A stretch of DNA of 51,003 bases from Candidatus Melainabacteria bacterium (lineage in GTDB: Bacteria > Cyanobacteriota > Vampirovibrionia > 2-02-FULL-35-15). The DNA lies in the NCBI GenBank assembly GCA_016193285.1, contig JACPSL010000003.1, positions 1-51,003 of the forward strand, written 5' to 3'. Positions 1 to 8,874 of this stretch are shown here, piece by piece. The translations under genes and the position numbers were made by a program. How positions within the stretch are numbered: the stretch's first letter is position 1; each line of letters begins with the position of its first letter. The notes under the pieces are model-generated. The model did no database searches and was not told the origin of the DNA. It was given only the letters and a program-made list of their open reading frames with translations.

Positions 1-2
1 CA

Positions 3-65
3 GTTGGTGGAACAGAGTATGCTTTTAAGCAATTACAACTACCAATGCCAGGAATTAATATGTAG
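3..65 (+). CDS. C-terminal end of an unrecognised gene (partial)
   Basis: The window opens inside a reading frame that gives 20 residues ending in PMPGINM before a TAG stop. The upstream part is missing, so no family can be named. It runs toward the convergent homoserine kinase gene. The other two forward frames also stop soon, so the choice of frame is a judgement from residue composition only. Confidence 0.35.
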   Translation, partial: VGGTEYAFKQLQLPMPGINM

Positions 66-201
66 GCCATCTATTTTTGTTTAAACTTTAATATTTTCAA
101 GAATTACGCCTTTTCTCGAGATTAATTTTCAAAGTTGCGTTATTGGAGCAATACTTGGTGCTACAGTTGCTATGTGGGTACATTTGATATAAATAATTTA
201 C
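66..201. other. Short gap with an orphan hydrophobic reading frame
   Basis: This stretch lies between the partial gene and the end of thrB. A frame open from about 85 to 201 encodes a hydrophobic C-terminus-like peptide (VIGAILGATVAMW is visible) but has no ATG. It may be a remnant of a membrane-protein end, or chance. I see no clear terminator hairpin. Confidence 0.3.
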
Positions 202-1116
202 TTAATTTATAACTAAACTTTCAACTTTTGCCCCATCACTAGCAACATTTAAAACTTTGTAGTTACTTTTAACATTAAATTCTTTCCACTTAGAAGTCAT
301 TGCTTTTCCAATATCTTCTGCCTTTTGTTTATTGTTTATAAAAGCTACAAGCGTAGGCCCTGCTCCTGATAAGGTACCGCCACATGCACCATATTTCATG
401 CCTTCATTTAATACATCTTCCATGCCAGGCACAAGATCTTTTCTAAATGGCTGGTGCAACTTATCTTGAAAACCAATTTTTAAACCTTCCCAATTTTTAT
501 TTAATAAGCAAGAAAGTAAATATGCAGTCCTACTTACATTAAAAGCAGCATCTCCAAATGGAATGTTTGGTGGTAGTAGCTCTCTAGAAATTCTTGTAGG
601 CAAATCAAAGTCAGGAATTACTACTATTACTAATAATTCTCTTGGCCATGGAAACTGATTTACAAAAACTTTTTCATCAAATGAAACAGAAACAGTTAAT
701 CCACCATATATTGCAGCAGCACAATTATCAGGGTGACCTTCTAATTTTGTAGCTAAACTTAAAATATCTTCTTTTTTTAAAGAGCCACCAAGCAAGTAAT
801 TAGCAGCTAAAAGTCCGCTTACAATGGCACTAGCACTTGAACCCAATCCACTAGCCATTGGAATCTGACAATCAATATTTACTTCTAAGGGCGGAGGATC
901 CTTTTTTAATTTTTTAAACGCTTCACAAAACGATTTGTAGACTATGTTTGTATTATCTAATGGCAAAGAAGCATTTTCTCCTTTAATTTTTAGACCACCA
1001 CTGGTTACTTTAAACGTAAATTCATTAAACCATTCCAAAGCCAGCGACAAAGTATCAAAGCCTGGTCCTAAATTTGCAGTTGATGCTGGTACTTTAATTT
1101 TAATTACATCTGACAT
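202..1116 (-). CDS. thrB: Homoserine kinase
   Basis: This 304-residue GHMP-family kinase phosphorylates the hydroxyl of L-homoserine with ATP, the step before threonine synthase, in the cytoplasm. The N-terminal PASTANLGPGFD motif (about residues 10-21), the phosphate-binding loop MASGLGSSASA (about residues 87-97) and the C-terminal SGAGPT segment are the three GHMP signatures, and all look intact. Length is normal for ThrB. The start ATG lies 17 bp inside the end of ispD, so the genes are probably translationally coupled in an ispD-thrB order behind the DHH phosphoesterase gene. No other threonine-pathway gene is in view. Confidence 0.95.
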   Translation of the reverse strand: MSDVIKIKVPASTANLGPGFDTLSLALEWFNEFTFKVTSGGLKIKGENASLPLDNTNIVYKSFCEAFKKLKKDPPPLEVNIDCQIPMASGLGSSASAIVSGLLAANYLLGGSLKKEDILSLATKLEGHPDNCAAAIYGGLTVSVSFDEKVFVNQFPWPRELLVIVVIPDFDLPTRISRELLPPNIPFGDAAFNVSRTAYLLSCLLNKNWEGLKIGFQDKLHQPFRKDLVPGMEDVLNEGMKYGACGGTLSGAGPTLVAFINNKQKAEDIGKAMTSKWKEFNVKSNYKVLNVASDGAKVESLVIN

Positions 1117-1834
1117 AATTCTTTACTTCTTTTAAGATTGCACTAGCAATTTCTAAATCCTCAGGATAAGTGATTTTTATATTTTTTCTGTTTCCTATAA
1201 TTAGATTAACAGAATTCTCAAAAAGTTCTATCATTTGTGCTTCATCAGTAATTGTCAAGCTTGAATCTTTAAATAATCTGTAACATCTTTCTAATAAATC
1301 ATATTTAAATACTTGTGGAGTTTGTATTAAATATAATTCATCCCTACTAATTGTTGAATCAACAACTAATTTGTCTTTATCTGATTTACTTTTCTTTATA
1401 GTGTCCACAAGAGGTATAGCTAATACACTAGCTCCATTAATATAAGCACTTTCAATACACTTGTTTACATCATCCAATTCAAACAAAGGCCTTGCAACAT
1501 CATGGATTAAAACTAAATCACACGTAGGATTAACTTTGCAAAAACCATTGTAAACAGAATCCTGTCTCTTCTTACCTCCTAAAACAATTTTCACTTTTCC
1601 TGGGTCGCAGCTTGTAGGTCGCAGCTCTAAAAGTTCTCTTGTAGCATTAATATCATTTGTCACTACAATTACTTCAAGCACGTCATTAAGTCGCAGAAAC
1701 TTTTCTAAAGAATAAATTACTAGTGGCTTATTTTCCAATAACACAAATAGTTTTGATTTAGAGTTACCAGAATCCATTCTAGATGCACTACCAGCTCCTG
1801 CAATAATAATTGAGATTTTTTTATTCTTATTCAT
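1100..1834 (-). CDS. ispD: 2-C-methyl-D-erythritol 4-phosphate cytidylyltransferase
   Basis: IspD joins CTP and methylerythritol 4-phosphate to make CDP-methylerythritol, the third step of the MEP isoprenoid pathway. The 244-residue protein has the N-terminal nucleotide-binding stretch IIAGAGSASRM, the HDVARP motif near residue 110 and TPQVF near residue 170, followed by TDEAQMIE, all typical of the family. The usual PKQ triplet after the glycine loop is not obvious here (SKSKLF instead), a small departure. The gene overlaps the upstream phosphoesterase gene by 8 bp and thrB by 17 bp, so the three form one operon. Confidence 0.93.
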   Translation of the reverse strand: MNKNKKISIIIAGAGSASRMDSGNSKSKLFVLLENKPLVIYSLEKFLRLNDVLEVIVVTNDINATRELLELRPTSCDPGKVKIVLGGKKRQDSVYNGFCKVNPTCDLVLIHDVARPLFELDDVNKCIESAYINGASVLAIPLVDTIKKSKSDKDKLVVDSTISRDELYLIQTPQVFKYDLLERCYRLFKDSSLTITDEAQMIELFENSVNLIIGNRKNIKITYPEDLEIASAILKEVKNYVRCN

Positions 1835-2804
1835 TTATTGCATCAATAACTTTTTTTAAGACAAGATCTTTTACTTTTAAGAATGGTGATTTTATATTAA
1901 CTCCTGCAGCTTTTTTATGTCCGCCACCACCCATTGAAATTGCAATTTTACTTACATCAACATCCGTATTTGATCTTAAGCTAACTTTAGTCTCACCTAC
2001 ATCTTCTCTAAAAAAAACACTAACTAAAACTCCTTTTGTTCTTATCATATAATCCACAATATCTTCTGTATCTTCACTAGTTGCAGAGAAACTCTTCAGT
2101 AAATCATTACTAACATATGTCCAAGCAATTTTTCCATCTTCTGTTAAATTTAAATTAGATAAAGCATTTCCAAATATCTTAATTGACTTATATGGTTTTT
2201 CTAAAAAAGCTTTCTTATAAACACCTGTATGCTCTGCACCAAGTTCAATTAATTCTGCTCCCCAGTTTAATGCATTTGAACTTGTATTTGAATTTGAAAA
2301 ACAACCTGTATCAGTAAGTAAGGTTGTATATAACAATGTTGCAATTTCTTTTGTGATTTTTACATTTAAGCTTTTAGCTAACCAATAAACTAACTGCCCA
2401 GTACTTGTTGCATCTGATTCAATCCAATTAATGTTTGCAAATCTTTCATTTGAAACATGGTGATCAATGTTTATTGTTGCTTTAGAGTTAAACCAAAGAT
2501 CTTTTGCTTTTCCAAGTCTTCTTACAGAACCACAATCCAATGAAAAAGCTAATTCATAACTGCCAAGCAAATTCTTATCTTGTGAAGTTTTAACAAGATT
2601 AGAAAAAGGAAGAAACTTATATATTTCTGGAACTGGATCAGAAATTACATGATCAACAATATGCCCATGTTGTTTAAGTAAAGAACCAAGAGCTAACATT
2701 GAGCCTAAGGTGTCACCATCAGGATTCTCATGAGAAAGCACAAGACTCTTTCTTAAATTTTTAATTTTTTCTATAATCAAACTTACAGTCTTAGTATCTT
2801 TCAT
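1827..2804 (-). CDS. nrnA: DHH/DHHA1 family phosphoesterase (NrnA-like)
   Basis: This protein resembles bacterial NrnA, which degrades nanoRNA and in some species dephosphorylates pAp or cleaves linear cyclic-dinucleotide products. Visible motifs are SHENPDGDTLGS (metal site I), the Asp in SLDCG, the DHH motif in INIDHHVSN, and the C-terminal GGGGHKKAAG substrate loop of the DHHA1 domain. The frame can be extended upstream to an ATG at 2843, but the internal ATG at 2804 (protein start MKDTKTVSL) fits the family length of about 325 residues and avoids running into the divergent HIT gene. Exact substrate cannot be told from sequence. It heads the nrnA-ispD-thrB operon. Confidence 0.88.
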   Translation of the reverse strand: MKDTKTVSLIIEKIKNLRKSLVLSHENPDGDTLGSMLALGSLLKQHGHIVDHVISDPVPEIYKFLPFSNLVKTSQDKNLLGSYELAFSLDCGSVRRLGKAKDLWFNSKATINIDHHVSNERFANINWIESDATSTGQLVYWLAKSLNVKITKEIATLLYTTLLTDTGCFSNSNTSSNALNWGAELIELGAEHTGVYKKAFLEKPYKSIKIFGNALSNLNLTEDGKIAWTYVSNDLLKSFSATSEDTEDIVDYMIRTKGVLVSVFFREDVGETKVSLRSNTDVDVSKIAISMGGGGHKKAAGVNIKSPFLKVKDLVLKKVIDAINE

Positions 2805-2825
2805 TACCTGTATTATACTGTATTT
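2805..2825. promoter_or_regulatory. Compact divergent promoter with overlapping -10 boxes
   Basis: Only 21 bp separate the start codons of the NrnA-like gene and the HIT gene. The stretch holds TATAAT read on the minus strand (2812-2817) and TATACT read on the plus strand (2814-2819). Each box sits about 6-7 nt from its own ATG, so both transcripts would start at or next to the start codon and carry no Shine-Dalgarno site. The -35 regions would lie inside the opposite genes and are weak by eye. This is inference from spacing. Confidence 0.5.
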
Positions 2826-3173
2826 ATGATGAGTACAAACCAAGAGTGCATTTTCTGCAAAATAGCAAATAAAGAATTACAAACAAAAATCATTTTTGAA
2901 AATGAAGAGTTTGTAGCTTTTAATGATATTAATCCTGTTAGTCCTATTCATACATTAGTAATTACTAAAAAGCATTATAAAAATTTTCTTGAGGTTGAAA
3001 ATAAAGATATACTTGGAAAACTTTTACTTACAGTAAAAGAAGTAGCTAAATTAAAAGATTTAAACGATGGGTTTAGAACGGTCATAAATACTGGGGATAA
3101 TGGGGGTCAAACTGTTCATCATTTACATGTTCATGTTTTAGGTGGAAGATTTCATAAATGGCCACCAGGATAG
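2826..3173 (+). CDS. HIT family protein (HinT-like)
   Basis: A 115-residue histidine-triad nucleotide hydrolase, the usual HinT size. It carries the N-terminal CIFCKI zinc-type segment, the middle VITKKHY strand and the C-terminal catalytic triad HHLHVHVLGG ending in WPPG, as in HinT phosphoramidases that hydrolyse AMP-lysine or AMP-amine conjugates. Two consecutive ATG codons are available (2826 and 2829) and either could be used. There is no Shine-Dalgarno sequence ahead of them. It is divergent from the NrnA-like gene and followed after 32 bp by the MurT-like gene. Confidence 0.93.
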   Translation: MMSTNQECIFCKIANKELQTKIIFENEEFVAFNDINPVSPIHTLVITKKHYKNFLEVENKDILGKLLLTVKEVAKLKDLNDGFRTVINTGDNGGQTVHHLHVHVLGGRFHKWPPG

Positions 3174-3175
3174 AA

Positions 3176-3199
3176 CGTATCGGCGCATCGGCGTAATGG
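3176..3199. repeat. Short octamer-like repeat between HIT and murT genes
   Basis: The gap contains CGTATCGGCGCATCGGCGT, two copies of an ATCGGCG unit in GC-rich sequence that contrasts with the AT-rich genes on either side. It belongs with the other short tandem repeats of the window. Confidence 0.45.
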
Positions 3200-3205
3200 C
3201 TCACC

Positions 3206-4627
3206 ATGAGAAATTTGAACTTCATACTAATTCTTTGGATTACTAAGCTAATTAGTTCTTTAATAGGGATTCTTTACTTGGGACAAGCATCAAACTTTCC
3301 AGGAAAAGTTGCTCTTAAGATTCAAAAAAACTTTATAAAATATTTTAAATTAAAAAACAATTTAAAAATAATTCTAATAACTGGCACTAATGGAAAAAGT
3401 ACAACCACTGGAATGCTTGCAAGCATATTAAAAGCTAGTGGGAAAAAAGTTACTTATAACAAATTTGGTGCAAACTTACTTGCAGGAGTTGCTAGTACCT
3501 TAATTCAAAGCTCAAATTTATTTGGTAGTCTTGACTATGATTTTATAATCTTAGAAATAGATGAAGCAACTCTTCCTTTACTTACATCATTAATTAAAGC
3601 TAATGTAATTGCAGTAACTAATTTTTTTAGAGATCAATTAGATCGTTTTGGAGAACTTGATACAACTGTTAAGTTAATTGAAAAAGGAATTACAAACAAT
3701 AAAGATGCCATACTTATATTAAATGCAGATGATCCAAGAGTTGCATTTTTAAATGCTAACAACAAAAAAATCTACTATGGAGTTAATAAAGGAGGTTTCG
3801 AGGTTTCGAGGTTTAGAGGTTTAGAAGTTGTTTCAGGACAAAATAATGATGATATATCAAACATCTGGAATGTTGATCCCGAAGAAATAACATCTTGTCC
3901 TGAATGTAAATCTAATCTTATTTTTAAATATAAAACACTTGCACATCTTGGAGACTATAAATGTTCAAAATGTGACCTTAAAAAACCTGATACAAATTTT
4001 ACAATTTCAAATACTAAAACTGATAACTTAAGTACTTACTTTGACATAAATTATGATGATCATAAGAATAATTTTTTTATATCTCTTGTTGGAATTTTTA
4101 ATTTATATAATACACTTTGTTCAATTGCGATTGCAAAGACTATTAGCGATGTTACTAATGTACAAATTCAAAAAGGGTTTCAGTCTTACAGCACAATTTT
4201 TGGAAGAGGAGAAAAAATTAGATTTAAGAATAAGTTGTCTTGGATTTACTTAATTAAAAATCCAACTGGAGCAACTGAAGTATTAAAATTGCTTACTCAA
4301 ATTCCTAATTCCAGGTTTTTAATTGCATTAAATGACAATCTTGCAGACGGAAGAGATATATCCTGGATTTGGGATGCTAGATTTGATCTTTTATCAAATC
4401 ATAAAAAAGAAATTTTTGTTTCAGGTAAAAGAGCTTTTGATATGGCTTTAAGATTAAAATATGCAGGCATTAATGAACATCAAATTAAAACAAATGAAAA
4501 ATTATTAGTATCTCTTAAAGGTGCTATTAAATCATTATCTGAAAATGAAACATTGTACATTTTGCCAACTTATACTGTTTTATTAGAAATGCAACAAAAA
4601 GGCATTTGTTCTGGGTATAAAATTTAA
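3206..4627 (+). CDS. murT: MurT-like Mur ligase (lipid II isoglutaminyl synthase subunit family)
   Basis: The 473-residue protein has the Mur ligase ATP loop GTNGKSTTT (near residue 61), the FRDQLDRFGE segment typical of MurT, two CxxC pairs (CPEC and CSKC, about residues 231 and 253) forming the zinc ribbon seen in MurT, and a C-terminal DUF1727-like region with ALNDNLADGRDISWIWD. MurT with the glutaminase GatD amidates the second-position glutamate of lipid II. An N-terminal hydrophobic stretch may anchor it at the membrane. The partner GatD is not in this window; the stop codon is followed directly by the mfd ATG. An octamer repeat array interrupts the region before the zinc ribbon without breaking the frame. 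Confidence 0.85.
   Translation: MRNLNFILILWITKLISSLIGILYLGQASNFPGKVALKIQKNFIKYFKLKNNLKIILITGTNGKSTTTGMLASILKASGKKVTYNKFGANLLAGVASTLIQSSNLFGSLDYDFIILEIDEATLPLLTSLIKANVIAVTNFFRDQLDRFGELDTTVKLIEKGITNNKDAILILNADDPRVAFLNANNKKIYYGVNKGGFEVSRFRGLEVVSGQNNDDISNIWNVDPEEITSCPECKSNLIFKYKTLAHLGDYKCSKCDLKKPDTNFTISNTKTDNLSTYFDINYDDHKNNFFISLVGIFNLYNTLCSIAIAKTISDVTNVQIQKGFQSYSTIFGRGEKIRFKNKLSWIYLIKNPTGATEVLKLLTQIPNSRFLIALNDNLADGRDISWIWDARFDLLSNHKKEIFVSGKRAFDMALRLKYAGINEHQIKTNEKLLVSLKGAIKSLSENETLYILPTYTVLLEMQQKGICSGYKI
3791..3827. repeat. In-gene octamer array (GAGGTTTC)n
   Basis: About four copies of GAGGTTTC/GAGGTTTA lie inside the MurT-like gene and are read as FEVSRFRGLEV. The same unit on the other strand (CCTCGAAA) recurs in the second giant gene at 49550-49584 and related units occur at 25162 and 36209. 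Confidence 0.75.
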
Positions 4628-7600
4628 ATGATCATTAATTACTTAATAAATGAATTCCTTAAATCTTCAGCACTCAGCACTCACCTCAGTAATTTAACAG
4701 ATTCTGCAAAAGGATTTTTTCTAACTTCTTTAATAACTTCTTTAAATAAACCAATACTTTATTTAGCAAACGATCCAGGTTCAGCGATAAATCTTTATTA
4801 TGAAATTAAAAACTTAACAACTGAAAACATTTGTTATTTCTGTAGTCAAGAAGTATCTGCATATGATCAAATTTCAAGCGATGTAGATGTTATTTCTCAT
4901 CAAGCAAAAACATTAATTTCATTAACTCCTGGACATAAAAAATGTTTAATTATTAGTTCATTAAAATGTTTATCTGAAAAAATATGGAACAAAGAAGATT
5001 TTACAAAATATAGTTTTAAAATAACTAAGAGTTCAAGTATAAATTCACAAGAATTATCAGAAAAGCTGGTTTTAATTGGATATAAAAAAACACCACTAGT
5101 AACAAACAGAGGAGAGTTTAGTACAAGAGGAAACATATTTGACATTTATCCAATTATTGGTGAGCCTTCTAGAATTGAGTTGTTTGGAGATGAAATAGAA
5201 TCAATTAAAACATACTTAATTTCTACTCAAAGATCAATTGAAGATATAAATGAAATAATTATAAATCCAAGATATTACATAGCAAATTTAAATACTAATG
5301 AACTTGCTAATAAAATAAAAGACTTAATTAAAGGCAGTAAAGAATTTCCAAGCGAAGAAATTGAACAAATAAGAATTAATAGTTACTGTGAATCAGTAGA
5401 ATATTACTCACAGTTAATTAATCAAAGAGACTCATCATTGTTTGATTATTTGCCTAAAGAAACACTTGTAATAGTTGATGACTGGAACTCAAATATAACA
5501 TTATTAGAAAACTGGCATAAAAGAAATTTAGAAATAAAAAATGAACTAGAAAATAATAAAAAAATAATTCCGTTACCTCATTTGCTTATACATGATGAAA
5601 AATTTGTAATAAAAAGTCTACAAAACTTCACTACAAGTTACATAGAAAGATTTGAAACATTTGACATAAAAACTAATCAATTAATTAATCTAGCATTTTA
5701 TCCGTCAGATAAATTTCAAAATCAAATTGATAAATTTGCAGCTAAAGTAAAAGAATGGATTTCTTTAAATAATAAAGTAGTAATTTTTAGTGATCAAGTA
5801 CAAAGAATTAAAGGTATTTTAAGAGAATGGGACTTACCTTCATTTACTTCAGAGAGTGAAAATATAAAAGAAGAAGATTATAAATCCAATCAAATAATAA
5901 TTTGTAAAGGTGGTACTACAAATGGTTTTATAATGAGCTCTTCAAATATAGTAATTCTTACTGACGAGGAAATATTTGGTACAAAACGTAAACCAAATTT
6001 TTTAAAGAAACAAACAAAATTAGATAAACATGAATACTTTACTAACATAGAAGACTTAAAAGTAAATGATTATGTTGTTCATATAAAGCATGGGATTGGA
6101 AAATATCGTGGTCTTGTAAAAATGACAGTAGATGATATTTCCCGTGAATACCTAATGATTGAATATGCTAGTGATGGAAAGCTTTATATACCAGCACATC
6201 AAGTAAATTTACTTTATAGATATCGTGGTTCAGCCGATGTAATTCCAAAGCTTTCAAAACTTGGCGGAGCTGAATGGGAGCTAACAAAAAAAAGAGTTAA
6301 GAAAGCAGTTAAAAGAATTGCAGAAGACCTGTTAAATCTTTATACAGCTAGATCAAAATTAGAAGGCTTTTCATTTAATCAAGATTCACATTGGCAAATT
6401 GAAATGGAAGAAGCATTTCCATATACTGAAACTCCAGATCAATGGAAAGCTATATGTGAAGTAAAAACAGATATGGAGTCAACAAAACCAATGGACAGGC
6501 TTATTTGTGGAGATGTTGGTTACGGGAAAACTGAAGTAGCACTTAGAGCAATTTTTAAAGCAATTTTATCCGGAAAGCAAGCAGCAGTACTAGTACCAAC
6601 TACAATATTAGCTCAGCAACATTTTAATACTATTTTTGAAAGGCTTGCACCTTATACAGTTAGAATTGGTATTCTTAGCAGATTTATAAGTCAAAGAGAA
6701 CAAAAAGACACAATAGCAAAATTAGCTCTTGGTGAAATTGACTTAGTAATTGGAACACACAGGCTATTACAAAAAGATGTAGTGTTTAAAGATCTTGGCT
6801 TGGTTGTAATTGATGAAGAACAAAGATTTGGGGTTATTCATAAGGAAAAATTAAAACAATTAAGAGTAACAGTAGATGTAGTTACTTTAAGTGCTACTCC
6901 TATTCCACGTACATTAAATATGGCATTATCTGGTGCTAAAGACATGTCTTTAATTAATACCCCACCATTAAATCGTTTACCAATAAAAACTTTTGTAGGA
7001 GAGTTTAAACCTACAATAATAAAAACCTCAATTCTTCATGAATTAGAAAGAGGAGGGCAAGTTTACTTTGTTCACAATAAAATAGAAACAATTTACAAAA
7101 CAGCAGCTTTTATAAAAGAACTTACACCAGAAGCAAATATTGCTATTGCACATGGACAAATGCAAGAAAAAGAATTAGAAAAAGTAATGTTAGATTTCTG
7201 GGCTAAAAAATATAATGTACTTGTTTGTACTACAATTATTGAATCTGGTTTAGATATTCCAAATGTAAACACTATAATCATTGATAATGCTGATCAAATG
7301 GGACTTGCACAGCTTTATCAATTAAGGGGAAGGGTTGGCAGAGCAGAAATCCAGGCATTTGCATACTGTCTTTATCTACAAAATAAAATTTTATCCGAGG
7401 TTGCAAAAAACAGATTGCAAGCAATTAAAGAATTTTCTAATCTTGGATCAGGTTACCAGATTGCACTTCGTGATATGGAAATTAGAGGCGTAGGAAATAT
7501 TTTAGGACAAGAACAGCATGGACACATGATTTCAGTTGGTTTTGATTTATATTGTAAGCTTTTAAATGAAGCAGTTGATAAATTAAGAGGACTTGAGGTA

Positions 7601-8104
7601 GAAGACATTGAATTAGAAACCGTTGTAGACTTAAACATCAGTGCCTTTATACCAAATACTTATATTGAAGATGAAGGACAAAAAGTAATTGAATATAAAA
7701 GATTAGCAAATGTTAGAACAAACAAAGAACTTGAATATTTAAGTGCTGAATGGAAAGATCGTTTTGGTAATTTTCCAAAAGAAGCTGAAAACCTTATAAA
7801 AATTGTAGAGCTTAGAATTCTTGCCAGCCAAGTCGGAATAAAAACCATAAAATCAGAATCAGGTTTATCACCAACAATTAAAATTGACATAAACTTTAGA
7901 CTACAAAATTGGTTAAGCATCCAGTCCTTACTTCCAAAAGATATAACCGACAGAACTATTTTTAAATCAAATGCTAGGGAAGGAAGTCATACATCATACT
8001 TACTTTTTAAAACATTAGGATTAATCGCTGAAAGACAGTTAGAGCTTTTATTTGAACTTTTAGGTCGTTTAAGATCACTTCAGATAAACAAAAAAATTGC
8101 ATAA
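4628..8104 (+). CDS. mfd: Transcription-repair coupling factor
   Basis: Mfd removes stalled RNA polymerase at DNA lesions and recruits UvrA. The 1158-residue length is normal. In order: a UvrB-like N-terminal module (GEFSTRGNIFDIYP, about 160-175), the RNA polymerase-interacting domain (KVNDYVVHIKHGIGKYRGL, about 477-495), the ATPase with Walker A GDVGYGKTE (about 628), motif II DEEQRFG (about 728), the SATPIPRT motif, the RGRVGR arginine finger motif (about 899), and the TRCF C-terminal domain. The start codon abuts the MurT-like stop, so the two are probably coupled. A heptamer repeat (CACTCAG) sits near the N-terminus and is read as SALSTHLS. Confidence 0.97.
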   Translation: MIINYLINEFLKSSALSTHLSNLTDSAKGFFLTSLITSLNKPILYLANDPGSAINLYYEIKNLTTENICYFCSQEVSAYDQISSDVDVISHQAKTLISLTPGHKKCLIISSLKCLSEKIWNKEDFTKYSFKITKSSSINSQELSEKLVLIGYKKTPLVTNRGEFSTRGNIFDIYPIIGEPSRIELFGDEIESIKTYLISTQRSIEDINEIIINPRYYIANLNTNELANKIKDLIKGSKEFPSEEIEQIRINSYCESVEYYSQLINQRDSSLFDYLPKETLVIVDDWNSNITLLENWHKRNLEIKNELENNKKIIPLPHLLIHDEKFVIKSLQNFTTSYIERFETFDIKTNQLINLAFYPSDKFQNQIDKFAAKVKEWISLNNKVVIFSDQVQRIKGILREWDLPSFTSESENIKEEDYKSNQIIICKGGTTNGFIMSSSNIVILTDEEIFGTKRKPNFLKKQTKLDKHEYFTNIEDLKVNDYVVHIKHGIGKYRGLVKMTVDDISREYLMIEYASDGKLYIPAHQVNLLYRYRGSADVIPKLSKLGGAEWELTKKRVKKAVKRIAEDLLNLYTARSKLEGFSFNQDSHWQIEMEEAFPYTETPDQWKAICEVKTDMESTKPMDRLICGDVGYGKTEVALRAIFKAILSGKQAAVLVPTTILAQQHFNTIFERLAPYTVRIGILSRFISQREQKDTIAKLALGEIDLVIGTHRLLQKDVVFKDLGLVVIDEEQRFGVIHKEKLKQLRVTVDVVTLSATPIPRTLNMALSGAKDMSLINTPPLNRLPIKTFVGEFKPTIIKTSILHELERGGQVYFVHNKIETIYKTAAFIKELTPEANIAIAHGQMQEKELEKVMLDFWAKKYNVLVCTTIIESGLDIPNVNTIIIDNADQMGLAQLYQLRGRVGRAEIQAFAYCLYLQNKILSEVAKNRLQAIKEFSNLGSGYQIALRDMEIRGVGNILGQEQHGHMISVGFDLYCKLLNEAVDKLRGLEVEDIELETVVDLNISAFIPNTYIEDEGQKVIEYKRLANVRTNKELEYLSAEWKDRFGNFPKEAENLIKIVELRILASQVGIKTIKSESGLSPTIKIDINFRLQNWLSIQSLLPKDITDRTIFKSNAREGSHTSYLLFKTLGLIAERQLELLFELLGRLRSLQINKKIA
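4667..4690. repeat. In-gene heptamer repeat (CACTCAG)n in mfd
   Basis: Two full copies and a partial copy of CACTCAG lie at codons 14-21 of mfd. The same heptamer forms a longer array inside the first giant gene at 36171-36208. Confidence 0.7.
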
Positions 8105-8163
8105 AAAAGTCAAATCACCCAAGAAAAAAGCTCAAATTTAAATTACAATAATATTCATAGCAA

Positions 8164-8874
8164 ATGAAGAAATACCTTTATAAAATAATAATCTCTTTTC
8201 TTTTTTTATTTCTAATTATCAATCCTTCTTTTTCTCAAATACAAGACAATGAAATAATTGCAAATGTAAATGGTGAAAATATTTACTTAAATACATTTAA
8301 TAGATTATTTAATGCCAGGCAAAAGAAATTACCTATTGAAAAAAATCAAGAAAATGCTGTAAAAGAAAAAATATTAAATCAAATAATTGAAGATACCTTA
8401 ATTCTTCAGGAAGCAAAAGCAAGAAACTTAGAAGCAAATGAAGAAGAAATAAATAAAAGATTTAATTTAACCACCGAAAAACAAGGTGGAGAAGAAGCAT
8501 TTAAAAAATTCCTTGCTGAAAATAATGCAACTATTGAAGATGCTAAAGATGAAATTAAAAAACAAATTTTATATGACCAAATAAAAGAAGATATTATAAA
8601 AGGAGCTGGCAATTTAAGCACATTTATAAATAATAAAAAACAAGTGGCAAGTATTGTTATCTACAAAGATAAGGTATTTCCACAAGAGCTTACTTCTGAA
8701 ACAAATATAACTATAAGAGCTAGTGAATACCCTGCAATAACTAAAGAAAAAGTTGAATCTCAAGTTAAAGAAATCAAGAAATTAGAAGAACAAACAAAAG
8801 AAGCAATAACAATAGATGAATTAACTACTGAAATAAAAGAATTTAGAAAAAAGATTGAAGAAAGAAATGACTAA
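8164..8874 (+). CDS. Secreted SurA N-terminal-like protein
   Basis: A 236-residue protein with a signal peptide (basic MKKYLYK, hydrophobic core, SFSQ end, about residues 1-25). The following segment IIANVNGENIYLNTFNRLF and the stretch with ILNQIIEDTLILQEAKARN match the helical N-terminal domain of SurA and PrsA-type chaperones. No parvulin prolyl isomerase domain follows; the C-terminal third is charged and helical, possibly coiled coil. A periplasmic chaperone-like role is inference. The stop codon overlaps the leuB start by 8 bp (ATGACTAA), so the pair is coupled, though no functional link with leucine synthesis is obvious. Confidence 0.7.
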   Translation: MKKYLYKIIISFLFLFLIINPSFSQIQDNEIIANVNGENIYLNTFNRLFNARQKKLPIEKNQENAVKEKILNQIIEDTLILQEAKARNLEANEEEINKRFNLTTEKQGGEEAFKKFLAENNATIEDAKDEIKKQILYDQIKEDIIKGAGNLSTFINNKKQVASIVIYKDKVFPQELTSETNITIRASEYPAITKEKVESQVKEIKKLEEQTKEAITIDELTTEIKEFRKKIEERND